Assembly (NCBI GenBank): GCA_964035795.1
Contig: OZ038320.1
Span: 10,413,726 to 10,477,725 of the forward strand
Direction of reading: 5' to 3'
DNA length: 64,000 bases
From: Pterobdella sp. o SKG-2022
Lineage: Eukaryota > Annelida > Clitellata > Hirudinida > Piscicolidae
Below the pieces are notes generated by a model. It saw only the letters and a list, made by a program, of their open reading frames with translations, was not told where the DNA came from and did not search any database. Of this stretch, positions 34,400 to 48,639 are shown one piece after another; positions within the stretch are counted from its first letter, which is position 1, and every line of letters starts with the position of its first letter. Both the position numbers and the translations under genes were made by a program.

Positions 34400-37300
34400 A
34401 ATTGTGGATTGAACCCATAAAAAATTTTAAGCCTAGTATTTTAATGTTTACTTAAATACATTTCAAGATATATTTGTTCATATAAGAAGACTTCAAATTA
34501 AAATATATTATTTCAAGTTGAAAAAATTCTCTTGTAAGACAATTTGGAATTAATTTTGGGTTTTCTTCGGTCATCAATTTCAGAGTTTTTTTGTTTGAGA
34601 ATATACAAATAATGGAAAAAAATTTCAAAAAAAGTATTTAAAATCTCTTATCATCAATCAAGCAATATGCAATATCTTTATTAACCTCACCCAGAAATGT
34701 GTCTTCGATCCATCATTCTGTTCCTCAATCACTCTTTCTATCCATTTCATCCAATCCATTTTTCATTCAATCCGTCTATCACTCCTTCATTCTTTAAATC
34801 TCGCAATCAATCTTCTCTCAACCAGTTAACCACTACTTTCATCAATTGCCACCACTTTCCAGTCAAAATTCATTCCCCATAAATTCTCAAGCAATCAGCA
34901 CATCCCATCACTTTAGGTTACCGCTATAACCTCTTTCATATTTATAATTTCTTTTATGTTTCTACCCCTCTGCCTCTTCTACTACTGCCCCCTTTAATCG
35001 AGCGTAGTTTTCATTCTAAACTTCATTAACGGATTTGTCTCATCATTTACCTTTCTAATCATTTGTATATTAAATTACTAACTTAAAATATAAAAGTTAA
35101 ATCGAATATAACATTAAATTGTTTCAAGAATTTATTAAAGAAAATTCCAATTTTAAAATGGCATTTTTTTACTTTATTACTTGCATCATTTTTAAAATTT
35201 TGAACAAAGGTCATATACATAAATAATAATATTTTTTGAATTTATTTTTTGTTATAAAGTTAGTATAAAAAAATATAAAAACAAGCATAAAAATCTTATT
35301 GATTTTTCGAATAAATTTGAAGCAAACTCTCATACAATTGACTTCTATTCAGTCGTCCATTGTAATTGTCTCAAAAAAGTGCATTTTTTCTACAATAGTA
35401 CAAGTTTGAGCACAAAAAAGGGTTCAAAAATTTTTTAAATATAAAGTTTGATTTTTATACATAATTCAAACATTATTAATACATATTTTTAATATTACCC
35501 ACGTGGTTTTGAGTACAAAAGGATTAATTCCCGATAGTGCGACGTTGTATTAGAGATAGCAATGCCAAATAAATAGACGCCATTGGATTCTTTAAAACAA
35601 AGCACAAAAAATTATTGAAAATCCAATCACAACTTTTAGTTAGTGTTCACTTTTATACATAGAAAAAATTGAAAAATCACTCTAAAATAAAAATGTGTCG
35701 AAAAGGCCGAAGCTTAAATTGCTTGGAATTTTACGACGCTTGGCCACAATGAAACAACATCAGGATGCATTGCTGTTAATTGCTTCCTCTCTGTGCAGCA
35801 CAACACTTCTTAATTGCCGCGCCCTTCTTTATAGGCTCATCTTATTTTAATTTTTAATTTAAACCGCCCTATCCTTACACTTGTGAATGCATGTATAACT
35901 GGATTTTTTTTCATAATTTAAATTCTTAAATGAATATTTCCGATTATTTTCTTAACGATCTCTGCGAGACTGAACAGCTTAACTTCTCTCAAAGTTTGTG
36001 TCTCTTGATAGGTTTATAAAGTTTCAAACAACCATGATATTTTTGAACGGCATTATAAAAATTTATAATTGATTTTTTTTTACAGTTTTTTTTGACCCGA
36101 TGATGTCATAAAAAGCCAAAGTAATAAAGTTTTCAAAAATTCTAAATTGATTCAAAGTGTATTTAAGACTGATATTTTCTGACTTTTAAGTTTTTACATT
36201 ATTCAATTTCAGTAATTCTGTAATTCTGCTTTACGGTGTTTTTTATCTTTCTTTATTACTTTACAAAAAAATTTAATGTAAATATATTTGCTTTACGCTT
36301 TAACTTTTGGATTTATTGACTTCATCTTCTTTAAAATTAAGTTTTTTAGGCTGTTTATTTTATTTATTTCTATCTCTCTTTCATTTCTTTATGAATTTTT
36401 CAATATGTTTAAAAATAAATTTTAGCAAAATTTTTTAAATTGCCTTGAAGCTTTCAAAAAATGAATTCATCTTTTTTCCATTTCTTTTTATGACTACTTG
36501 TAAGGTTGAAGCGAAGCTTTATTAGAAGTAATATTGTTCATTTATAGTGCTTATGAAAAATTTCATATTATGACTTATAATAAAAAGTATCTTAAAATTT
36601 AATGGATAATTCCGAAACTAATAAAAGAGTTCTTTATTGTTTTATTGGAAAGATCAAGTTTTTTAAAGGTGTTTTTTCCATGGTTAATAAGCAAGATCTT
36701 CAGTTAGCAATGTATTACTTTTCCACTACATTTTAAATATGAAAAGATTTAAATAAAGTAACAATCTATATTTTTCCAAGTTTTCATGAAGTTTTCTGTT
36801 TTTGTTTGATAATAATAGACCCACAAATATTTGCTAGTAAAACAATCATGTTACAAAATAAATACTACGTTCGATGAAACATATTCAGAAAATTTTCAAT
36901 TATAAGATTAATTGAGACTCAATAGTCAAGTTCATTGTTAAAGAAAATATATTTAATTTTCTTGAAAAGCAAACTTTCTGATCATCTTAGCTTCGTCAAA
37001 TTTTTCGCTATATAAATACATTAGATATGAACCATAAATCATTTTTATTGCATTTAACTCCCAAAACACAAACTAATCTTTGAATACAATCTACTCTTTC
37101 ATATATTTTGCTCAATTTTTTTACTCTCAGTTTTTATCCGTCTATAAATCTTATCATCATTTGATCGTTCATACTGTCATCTTTACGTCTATCTATTCAA
37201 CGCATTTTTTGCCTAATGCTTGTCATAACAATCGTTCATGTTTATGACTCAATAATTTTTAAATTTATAGCTTTATAATTTGGTATTCACGGGTTTTACA

Positions 37301-40300
37301 TTGATTTCTTCATTGAACCATTAATTCGAATCACTATCATTACTCATTTTTTATTGATTTAGTCAACTTCTTGCCATTAATCATTTCGACTTTCAAATTG
37401 TTCCAATAATCAATTAATTAAGCTTTTAAATTTCACTTGAATTATATTGAATTTTTTGAAAATTTCTTTATTTTAGTTTTCTCTTAATTCTAATTTATAC
37501 TTTAAATCCTTATTCATTATTTTATTTAATTAAATTTTTAATAAATTCAAATGAAGAAATCTGTATTGATTTTGAGAGACTTTTTAAATTGGAAAGTTTT
37601 TTCTCTAACATGCTGAGAAGGTTTTCCAAAATATTCTCATGCATTATATTTAAGCGATATTCGAAACTAACAACTTCAATCAACTTGCTGTTGTAATTAT
37701 TCAAAAATGCTTTTTTCATCTATCAACTTATCAAAACTTTAAAATTTTTCAATCTATTTTGACAGTGCTCTCTCATTTCTCATTCATTCACTTGCTCATC
37801 TTAGCTTTTACGGCCATCATAACATCTATGCAATTTGGGATAAAACATAATATTTTGTCAGTTCTGAAAACATCCATTTAATAATATCCCCGCTGTTCAG
37901 ATGTATTTTTTCAGAAAAAACTTCTTTATCTCTAAAATAAAAAACATTTCTATTCGAAACAAAGCTTTTCCTAAATAATGATTTATTTTTGATATTTTGT
38001 TTTGAAAAGTACTTTAAGGTTTCACATTTTGATAGAATTATTTGCTATTCTTATTTTGAAAAAAATTCTCAATGTAGGTGTATTTTCATGAATAAAAATC
38101 CACTTTAAACAATTAACCTAGCAAAAAATAATTGGAACAACACTTAAAAGAGGCATAAAAATATATACAGCATATAACTATTGACCAATTGCAGCATGAG
38201 CATAAAGTGCTCCTAAATTAATGGAAACCAGCAATATTAAAATGAAAAATTTGAATTAGTGCAAGCAAAAAGATTTTAAGGGCAAAATGGAAAGGATAAC
38301 CAAAAAAAAATGCTGTCATTTGAGACTTTTAATGCTACTATTTGACTAATAGCCTTCTTTTTATCGTTCCATGCTTTTTTATTATCATGTTTGTAGTGAC
38401 GTAGATACGTGTAATAAAAGTGAACGTAATGTTCATAAAAATGGAATAGCTTTTATTAGCCATTTAGGACAATTTATTGAAATATGTATTAATCTAAGAA
38501 ACATCAGCATCGATAATGGAGAAGTTTCTGTTAATTCTTAAAGTGAAATGTGTTAAAAAATTATAGCTGAATCAAAGGTTGGTTTCTCAAAAGCTATTAA
38601 CACACTAATAGTTTAATCTGCTTTTTGGAAAAAGTATTTTTCTGCACATTTTGAATATTTAAAATTAATTATTTATACAGCTCTTCCATAAGGGAATGAA
38701 TTTTTCGTGCTGTATTATGCATTCATTCTGCGTTTCTGGAACAATGAGACAGTCCAAATATAGAATGTTTATTTATGTTCCAGTTGCGATCTTTAAGATA
38801 AAAACTAATAAAAGCCTTCATCTTTTTGTCATTCCAATCTTTTACACATTTCTGAAATTATTTTTTTTTTGATTGAATAATTCAACATTGTTTATTTCAA
38901 CTACTAGTTCTTCTGTGTAATCATCAGCTTTATCTGATCTCCGAGCATTTTCTTTATTAGATATAGAATTTGAACTGCACTGACTAAAATGGAATCGAAC
39001 GTTACATAAATAACTTTACTAGATGTAATCTTCCGTGTACTTATTTGTTCATTTGTAAGTTCATTTTTAATTTATATTTCCAAAACTAGTTTGCTTCTTT
39101 TCAATTTTAAGCCGTTTCAATCTTGGCTCGTTTTCATCTAGTTAATTTTTAACTAATAAATAGGAATAATTTTATTTTTTGAATAATGAAAGTAATATAG
39201 GGAATATTTAATTAGCATTTTTATAGACTTTTTGCCAAATTGGGAAATATTTTCAACTTTTTTTATGTTAAAAGTTTTTTTATATAAAAAAAATCTTTTA
39301 TGTAATTAGTTTAATTCTTCAATTTTCGCTCATGTTTTCCAAAAAGTTGTAACTTTCGAATACAATTTTTCTCATGTATCTTGATAAAAATTTTCAAACA
39401 TTATATTGGATCTGTTATATAATTAGATTTAAACTCAAATTAATAAAGTTTATTTTTAAAAGACAAAAAACTGAAAAAAAACAAAAAATTATTTTCAAAC
39501 TCCATATTATCTCTTCCTTTGAAGCGTTTTTATGTTTTGCAGTCAGTTGTTTAAAATAAAAATAAAATTGAATATGAATAACTAGTAGACAAAAAATATA
39601 ACTTTACAAAAATAATTCAAAACGTATACTAATATTAAACTTTTGAAACTCAACAAAGTTCATATTATATATTTTTTAATCTTCTGAAAACCGAAAATTC
39701 ATTTTATAATGCTAGTAATTTTGAAGGGACTGAAGTGTAGAGTTTTAGATTGCCTATGTAATTATGTCAGCTATACTGGACTCTAACATTTAAACTTGTT
39801 AGTCTATGATTTTTGACATTTTTCCACTTTTTTCAACGTTTCATGAAGTTTTTTATATTCTTTGTATGCCTGCACGCCAATTTATGTCCGTGTCTCACTT
39901 TTCTTACTTTGTGTGTTCTGCAACTTCGATAATTTTGAAGCCTTGTCGACTCTTCAGTATTTGACAGGTTTCGAAACCATTTTTATCTAAAATTTTGAAA
40001 ACTGAGTTTTTTAAAGTTGATTTTTAAAATTTTTTTTAATTTTTTTTTATAAACTTTTTTTTTTGGAAGTTTTTTAGAATAAGTTAAGACTAGTTTATAA
40101 TTCATTTCTAGTTTATCGATACATATTTCAAAAATGTGATTTTTATAATTATTTTTATGAGAAATAATCTCAACCATTATTGGCAAGATCAATAACCATG
40201 AAAAACCCAATTTGAATAAATTTGTGAAACAAATTATTTTTAAAATCATAAAAAGAATTTGGAAATCTGCTCGAATCGCATCATCCCGGCTTTTATGCTC

Positions 40301-41889
40301 AAGTTTTGTGAGCAGTATCGGGAATAAATCTTGATAGCATTAGGTTAATTTGATTCATATGTCCGAATGCAAGTCTTTATACTTCCAAGTTGTTCTAGCA
40401 CATTCACTTGTAATCTCAATAATAAAGAAAGCGTTTGAGACTTTGATATTTCTTAAAAAATGAGCACGAACTAATATTTTATTTTACCATTTATTGATTT
40501 TAATAATAATCTCTGAAAGCAAGATTCTTCGAAATTTATTGATATGAGTGGTTTTATTGTAGTGAGTTGCCACAGAGGAACGAAGAAAGTGGGAATTTAT
40601 GGGGATAAGCAGGGTGTTTTAATGCAGCTGAAGCGACTGAGTTCCATCATTAATTGTTATTTTAAATATATTTCAACTCTTTTCTTCCAACTTCTACTCA
40701 TGACATTTCATTTTTTTAATTAACTTTTTCATTTGAAAAGCATATAATGTTTCATAGTATTAATGAAGCATGGAATATTTTTTCAATTCATTAAAATAAA
40801 TGACTTTTTTTGGCGTGTGTAAATGTCTTCAATATAAATCACTTTCTACTTTCGAACAATTTATACTTTAGAAGGAAACATAAAAGTCATATAAAAAGAA
40901 TATGAATAAAGCCAGAGATGAATATTGACATTGAGAAATATCGTTAGAATGGGGTGAGAGTTTCAGTGTGTTGCATGTCAGCAACGTGACAAAGGTAATG
41001 TTTAACAAATTTTGTTATCTAGTTTATAAGAGTATAATTTTCATAATTGAAATAAAAAAAAAGGCATTTTAATATGTTTTTAATGCGAGGAGTTTAAGGC
41101 GGGTGCAATGCAAATTATAGTGAGAAATTTGAATTGTTGACTTTGAAGGAAATATTAACCATAAAATTTTTGGATGTTTCTTTAACGAATGAAAGAATTT
41201 GATGATTATTGTTAGTATTCTTATAGCTTTTTATCATCTTGCAAGCACCTATAAAAGGCATAAAGGTCTCGACATAACACTTGTTTTTTACTTTACAAGC
41301 TTTTTAAAAATAATTCTTGTAAATTAAAATGACACGAGTTTATGTATTTTTTTCCATAAACTTACAAAAAAAGAAGCTCTTAAATATTTAAATAAACTTC
41401 AACCCAAGACCAACAATTAAGAAATAAACACATGCTCACCCCAAGCACAACATACAAACAGCCCACAATTCGCACTAAAACACAGGATGCGCAAACACAA
41501 ACGCACCGACCGAAGAATTCAACATTGGCAAGCAAATACTGATTGGACAGATGCATGTCACGAGATGGTATTGAAGGCACAAAATCAAAAATTGTGATAA
41601 CTTATTACGGTTTAAAAACTTCATTAAAAAAACAAACCTTTAAGACTTGTAGGATTTTATAAATAGTTTTAATTCGATGAGGAAAAACATGGGGCTAATG
41701 AAATCAATGGTAGGCACTTTATGTATCGAACAAACATCGTTTCTATAGCAAGCACTCGAGGTTTGTTTAATATACAGTCTCAAAATTAATATTTTTGAGA
41801 GTATTTTATTGCAAAGCTTTTAAATTTTTATTGCTTAGTTTATAATATTAATTGATTTACTTGGCTTGACAGCACCAGTATTTGTTTAC
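34400..41889. other. A/T-rich stretch without a recognised gene
   Basis: No domain or splice-consistent exon set was found. Two isolated coding-like scraps stand out: 35751-35840 (plus; MKQHQDALLLIASSLCSTTL, signal-peptide-like but without a donor) and 40543-40720 (plus; MSGFIVVSCHRGTKKVGIYG). A further possible minus exon ends at 41507 (SNQYLLANVEFFGR before GTGCGT). None can be named. Confidence 0.45.
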
Positions 41890-41930
41890 TTTCGATCAAT
41901 TGGCTTTAAGTGTGGTTCTGGAGGAAGTGG
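41890..41930 (-). CDS. Orphan minus-strand mini-exon (unidentified)
   Basis: 41 bp between acceptor TTACTACAG and donor AAA/GTAAAC reading PLPPEPHLKPIDR plus two bases. Phase 0 in, phase 2 out. The Pro-rich coding-like content is distinct from the A/T flanks. It may belong with the minus-strand islands at 44221 and 48566, but linkage is unproven. Confidence 0.22.
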
Positions 41931-44216
41931 CTGTAGTAATGATACAAAGAACAATTCAAGAATTTTAGCTTTTTACAAAAACTATTTGCTGGTTTTGTTT
42001 GTTATGAGAAATGAAGCTGAAGACCAAATAATTATATTTATTCAGAATATTTTTCAAAATTTGAATTACTCAAAATTTTTTTAAGTCAAACAATTTCAGA
42101 AATTTAAAAAATTTTTCATAAAAAAGTTTAATAATTATTCTAAAATGTTATTATGCAAGAATTAAAAATAAAACAAAGTTTAAAAGTAAATTTAAAGAAA
42201 AATTTCAAAATAGTTTTTTTTTCATATTTTTTATTTTTCATTGCAATTTTCAATTTATATTTAAAATTTTTGTTTCAATAGTTTAATTAAACATTGTTTT
42301 TACTTGGTTGGGTTTATTTTATTTACTCTCTTTCAACTGATAACCATTGTCTAAGTTAAGATCAAATTTACAACTGCTTTGCTTGTTTTTTCAGTAAAAA
42401 AATTTCAGTTTCTAAAAGTATTTGCGATTTAAATATTTCCGAAAGCAAAACTCTCTTATCGTGTTTGATGGTTAACGCATTCAATAACAAATACTTTATA
42501 TTCTTGTGAAAAGTTGCAAAATAGATTGACACGTTTGGTGAAAAACAGATTGATTTTTTTTTGCACTTAATGATTTCCGTGAAGAAATACATCCAGTATA
42601 TGGTATTAAAAACAAAATAACTTGGGAGTATTATAAGAAATTGAAATTATTTTTGACTTATAATCAAAAATTTTTCAAGTTTAATTGGAATAGGAAAAAA
42701 TCTATTGATTTTGAGCGGCATGCAAAATTCAAAATAAAAATTTCTATTTTTTAAACTTCAGCAAAAATGTAGAGTTTTCTGGAAGTCTTCAACTACAATT
42801 AACAGTGGTAGTGCTCAGGGCTTAATGATGGATCTTGACTGATTGGACGTTGTACTTTTAAAATTATTTAACAAAGAATGTTTAGCAAAACTTGTGAGTT
42901 CGAAAAAAGCATAGTTAGTACTAGTTTTAAAAGTATTTCACTGCAATGAATTTTTTTGAAAAGAATTTTAAAGCGTTTTAATTCTGAAAACATTGAAAAG
43001 TCGTATGTTTTCATCTCGGAAAATAAAAAAAGCATTAAAAAGAAAATTTAAAATAAGCGCTCAATGGTCGGATGAACAAGTAGAAGATCAGGATGATTAA
43101 TATGGAAAGATTAATACATTATTTCGGGTTGTGATTGATGCACTAACGGATGAATGATTAAATGGATTAAGTAATAAAGAGGCATTCAAGTTATTAGGAC
43201 TGAAGAAATAAGCATTTTTTGGGCAATTAGTTAATCGAAGTACATGAGTTTTGAACAAAACAAAAAATTTCAAAAAATTTAATTATTTATAGCTTTTTAT
43301 TTTCGATCAATTGCTATAGGAAATCTATTTCAAGTTTAGGTGCAATAGAAACATTGAAACTATTAATTTAATTACATGCATTGCGACGTGTTTTCATGCC
43401 GATTTTTTTCCTTCATTTCGTACTTCCTTTTCAGACATAGTGGCCACATTTCCGTCTTGTGCAAGAAAGCTACGTGTTACCAAAACATAAAAACTAATTA
43501 AATTTCAAGTAAAAGTAACAAACGAAATCACGATTATCATAAGCCCGTGTTTAAATTTCTCATGCACATATAAATTCATGTTTGATCTTGGTGGAACAAA
43601 CTTTCACAAAGTTTTTCTTATGTTTATATTAGTTGTTTGAAAATGCATTCACGTTCCTAAATATCCGGCCCGTGAGTTACGAACTGTATCGTTATCCCCA
43701 TCATGACAGCCTTATTATTTTCTATGCTTTTGACTCTCAAATTTTTATTACAAGTTTGAATTATCGCTACAAGAAGTGTTTTGAAAGTTCTTCAGAGATG
43801 TTTGTTGAAGCGGTGAAAATAAATTTATTAGGACTACCCTTTCATTATGATATGGGATTTGAATTATCTCATTTTCAATATCTGATTTTATACTTTTATT
43901 GTTTTTTACATTCGTGACAGGCTCAGTCGATATCCTTCTAATGCAAAGTATTCAGTATATTACGTCAGTATTATCAGTTTTTATAGAAAAATGTTTTTTC
44001 TTCCTTAAAAAATCGATTTTTTATCAAATATAGCAAATTAATTGTTTTTTTTAAATTATATAAAATATATTTATTTAATTTTATTTTAAATATCATTTTT
44101 TTAATAAAAATTTTAAATTACATTAAAACTCAAACAGCTAAAGAAAAAAATTCTTCATCATAATCTTAATCATTATCGGAAACGAAAACTATTTCTATTC
44201 ACCTCACGTCTTTGCA

Positions 44217-44287
44217 TTACTTTATCTTGATTATTTCTCCATTGACGGCTGGCGTCAACTTTCTCTCGTTTTTGGCGTCATATTTTA
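44217..44287 (-). CDS. Orphan minus-strand exon-like island (unidentified)
   Basis: After acceptor TTAATTACAG the phase-1 frame reads KYDAKNERKLTPAVNGEI and IKIK, then TAA at 44217-44219, or a donor GTAATG from 44220 (phase 2). G+C content is raised. The plus strand is also open across part of it. No family recognised. Confidence 0.25.
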
Positions 44288-44299
44288 CTGTAATTAACT

Positions 44300-47200
44300 C
44301 AATAACCTGAATAAGAAATACAATCAAATAATACAATACGCTGAGGTCTATAATCATAACTATATTTTTATTCCAAAATATCATATTTTTTGTCAAATCT
44401 TCCAATTTTTATTCCTTTAATCTTATTTTTAAGCACTGAACAAGTCCCCCAGTCGTAGTACAATCCATCAAAACTTCCCTTTCCATAACATTCATAGTAT
44501 ATTCCAAATAGTAATAACGGCTGAAAATCACTTCAATGATTAATTTAGACTGATGACTTTTGAAATCGAAACAATCAACCAATCAATCTTCATCGTCGCC
44601 ATTAATATAATTATCTCTCATTCCTGATTGAGAAGAAACATAACTTCTAAACATTTTCTCCCTTGTCAGTTTCAAACTAAAACCTAGAATTTATTATAAT
44701 TAAAAGATTTTTCATATTTTTGAATCTTTTTGCTGCTCCAGCATTGGCGCGTGTGTGAAGAACGAACTTCTAACAATTTTAAATTAACTTTTTAGTCCAA
44801 AAAAAATTTTAAAACTTTATATAATTTTTTTTCATTTTTTTTAAACAAACACAAAGTCATTTTCTAGTTTATTTTGTTGCAAAAAGGCAATAATGCACGT
44901 CAATGAAAGCATTTGTGAGTTCAAATCGTAGCATGTTTGCTCCTGCTATGCTGAATAAAATGTCCCTCGCGTTGAAATTTTTGATGCAGGCAATCAAATA
45001 ATAATATAAATAATAATTTGATTCATTTAAATCATTGAATTATTTAAGTTATTTTGTAAGCCTCAACAACATGTATTCTAAATTTAGTCCATCATAAACA
45101 GGCAGAATTTTTGCTCAATACAAATGTCCGTTTGAGTTTGCAGCTGATGAGATTAGTGAATGAAGGGTAGGCTTGCAAAGTGGATTAAAAGAAAACGAGC
45201 AAAAATTTGTTCATGGGAGAAAATTATATTTTTCAATAGTGCTATTTACTTTGAGAGTTAAAAATTTTAAACTTTTTTCAAATTGTTAGTTGTAAACCTT
45301 ACTTTAAAATAATCTCAAAAAATAAATCTCAAAGCTTACCCTATAAAAATGAAACGAGAAAGAGTGAAAGCTTAAAAGTGGCTTCTTAGTGGCATGCAGT
45401 TTTGAATTATGGCTTGAATTTTAAAGAGCATCCTTCGAATACTAATACTTCCAAATTATGGTTCTAGAGTGCTCGTCACATTCGTCATTTCTATCCTATC
45501 AATCTTTTTTCATGCTTTTTGTTGCTGTTTTCAAATTTTTTTACAAGTATCCATTGGTTTGCTTGTATAATTACTACAAAAATGCATCTATTCATTAAGA
45601 CCTTATGTTTTATGCATCCTATCGAATCAATCACTTCTAAAAAAATTTTATTTTTCCACGGCAATTTATTTTTCTTTTATTTTTACTGATAATCTTGCAA
45701 TATTTATTCATGACTACGGATTTCAGATCAAAGTTTTAAACTCATTTGCATTTTAGGTTATCTTAATACTCTGCTATAAATATTATAATTTTCCTTTTTA
45801 TCCTTATCCTTCCATTGACTTCGCAATTCTTTAAAACTTTTTAAAAATTCCAAAACAGTTAAATAAGTTGAAACTTAAAATTTCGAAAAATATTTTGATA
45901 TTGTCTAGCTATAATATATTTTGACATCATTCTTCCTCTACTTTCCTGAAGAGAACTATATTTTATATAGATATCTCTTCCCCATTTATTCATTTTTAGC
46001 TATTTCTTCTATGTAACAGTTTTCGCTTTTATACATAACCCTTGATTTTATCTGCAAATTAAATATCGATATAGCAGATACCAGTCTATAAACTCAATTT
46101 TTCTTTTATCTTTCACGAAGAGCTCAGTAGTAACATAGAGAGTTTTCCTTTTACGAATATGATTTGTTAAACACCTGTACACTTATATAAACCAGCAATC
46201 ATCAAAATATTCCTAATAAGTTATTGGCTTTGATAAAAAATTTTAATAACTTTTTATCTTGAAATGCAATTTTTGAAATATTTTTTTTATTTTAATCTTT
46301 TGAAATCAATTAAATTTTAAAAATTCGATGCGCAGTTATGGTTAAAACCATAACAGTGTTATCAAAAAACTGCTAGATGTGTGTAAGTGGTGATCGATTA
46401 ATTAGAGAAAAGTAAAAAATTTTGACTCAACGCAGAGTTTCCGAAGTATTTGCAGTTTTATGTGTTTTCTAGAAGTTTTTTCACGAGTTTGGCTCGTTCA
46501 AAAATCAAATTGAACAAATAAATTAAAAAATATCGTTTTTCGAAATGGCACTTTAAAGTTTGATTGAGCATAATTAAGATGAATATACGGAATCTCCGTT
46601 ACAAAATTCGACATTTTCATTTTTACTATTTTGAATTAATTCTAATAAATTATTTGGAAGTTCAGTTTTGAAAGCCATTTCGTCGCATCCATGAGTTTTT
46701 CTGCATTTTGAGTTTTAAAAAATTATTTTCATAAGGAGAAGACATTTGTTTTTTCTTTGTTGTATGTTTTGAATCAAAAAGGCTCATATTTCATTTGAGA
46801 TAGCTACATAAAGTTTCTGAATATATTTTCAAATTCAATAAAAAATAATACAGATAGCTTTGACTATAACTCAGCCTAAAAATTTAAATTATTTCGATGT
46901 TTCAAACTACATATAACCGGTTTGATGAAAAACTCAAAAGACTCAAATTATTGAAGCATTGTTTGAAGTGTAATTTTTACAGCTTAGGAAACAATGATAA
47001 AGATTCTACGTTGAAAGACCCAATGAATTGTCAATATAAGTGTCCTTAGCTTCAAAGAGTTGTCTTTTAATGATATCAAGGCTTCAGCGTCTTTTGTATT
47101 GTTCAAGCATTTTTATTCCTAATATCCTTGTTGTCGTTGCTATTTATTTATGATATGCAATTTTTTGTTTGAGAGATATTTTGCTTGATTTTGTTTGATT

Positions 47201-47600
47201 AGGCATTTTTGAAAGTAGCACTTATTTAATATTTCAGATAGGACTCACTGATTTATAAAACATAAAAAGTAATAATTAACTTGCAGGGACAATTAACCTC
47301 AAAGTTACTTGTCATATTCTTGCAGCTTTTGAATCTCTCAAGATATTTTTATGCATTGCTTCATGAGCATTTAGAGATCGTTATAAGGTTGATATATAGA
47401 AGAAGTGAGATTTTCTTACTTTTATAATTTCCACAAGCATTATTCAGCTTTTTTCGCACCTTGGGAAGAAACTTTTTTTTGTTTTTTTGTTACTACAATA
47501 CCTTTTTATAAAATTTTTATTAACATTATAATATAAATTAACCCGGCTTGCTTGCTTTCCCGGATAATTTATTCCATTATTTCACCACCACCAGGCGATT
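44300..47600. other. A/T-rich stretch, nothing supported
   Basis: No ORF over 60 codons with a plausible domain and no clear element. A slightly richer patch at 44885-44985 has no coding frame. Confidence 0.5.
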
Positions 47601-47619
47601 CTTCATTGGATGATCGACG

Positions 47620-47656
47620 TGACGTCACCGCATAACGTGATTGATTGTTGACGTCA
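47620..47656. promoter_or_regulatory. Paired perfect CRE octamers
   Basis: TGACGTCA occurs at 47620-47627 and again at 47649-47656, 29 bp apart, in a locally G+C-rich patch (about 47580-47670). This is the palindromic CREB/ATF site. An octamer with a CpG is rare in such A/T-rich DNA, so two in 37 bp suggests a regulatory element. A CGCCATG lies just downstream on plus, but the ORF it opens is low-complexity. The target gene is unknown; the minus-strand island at 48566-48639 and the SUEL/CUB/CCP gene are the nearest candidates. Confidence 0.4.
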
Positions 47657-47755
47657 TCAGCGCCATGTTTATTAGAGACTTAATTATAATCTTCTTCTTC
47701 CCACTTTTTTCAGCCTTATTGCTTCCTTCGTCAACTTTGATTTTGCTTTTTTCTT

Positions 47756-47831
47756 ATTTTTTTTCAATTTCGACATCATCGTCATCATCATCACTGTCAT
47801 CTTCGTCTTCTTCATCCTCTTCAGTGTTCCA
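47756..47831. repeat. Trinucleotide-rich tract (TCA/TCG/TCT); acidic on minus
   Basis: Low-complexity DNA reading poly-Ser on plus and EEDEEDEDDSDDDDDDVEIE on minus, followed on minus by KK and TAA. It could be a real acidic C-terminal tail of a minus-strand gene, or just an imperfect microsatellite. No intact upstream exon is linked to it. Confidence 0.5.
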
Positions 47832-48565
47832 TGCTTATCCTTTTCTTCAGACGTTCCAAAATAGTGGTTGGTGCTTTGTTAGGCTTAGAAGACTATTTTT
47901 GTTTTTTTTTTGTAGATAGATAATTTATTATAAATTTTAAAATCCTATTATTGTTGTTGATAAACTATTTTCGTTTTTTAAAAATATTAAAATAAAATGA
48001 CTAAAACAAGTTCACAATAAAAGTGAAAGCTTTTTAAATTATAATATTTCGAAAAGTACCACTGGCATGGATTTTAATCTTTAAACAATCGAAAACAAAT
48101 TCTTTGAACTGTTAAAAATTACATTTGAAATTATTTTTTTAAAAAGAAATAAATTTTTCGGAATCAAGTATTTTAAAACAAAATTAATTCAAACTTTTGT
48201 TTTTGTTAAACTTTAGATTATTATTTTCGGTTTGAAAAAGCTTTAAGAGTGCGAACTCAACTTTTCAATTTCTACTCTTATATAATTCCATAAAACATTT
48301 CCGATGAAGTTTTTACTATTTTAAATTCATAAACATTTTTAAATCTATTTTTGTAGTCTTCCAAAAGAAATTTAGAGAGTTTTAGTCTTAAAAATAAATT
48401 TTTGAAACAAAACACTGGTGTTTGTATCTTTTTCATCAAGGTTCCATTAGCTAATTTTGAATTTGTTTTAAGTTTTCTCAGTTCAAATTCTAAATTGGCT
48501 GTATTCATTAAACTCTTTTTCCAGTTTTTCAATCATTCAGTCAAGCGTGCAATGAATGCACTCAC

Positions 48566-48639
48566 TGAAATAGAACTCTAAAAGAATCACCACAAATAAT
48601 TATAGCCTCCTCTTCATAGTCGTCATCTCCACTGGCCAT
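48566..48639 (-). CDS. Candidate first exon of an unidentified minus-strand gene
   Basis: ATG at 48639 sits in a strong context (AAAAAAATGG) and reads MASGDDDYEEEAIIICGDSF then RVLF, ending in phase 2 at a consensus donor CA/GTGAGT. The balanced codon use stands out from the surrounding A/T-rich DNA. The protein family is not recognised. Downstream islands on the same strand (47756, 44217, 41890) may be later exons. Confidence 0.4.

Noticed and set aside
47641..47919. Plus-strand ORF with a long Ser run
   Set aside because: Low-complexity translation of a TCA/TCG tract; no domain and no splice support.
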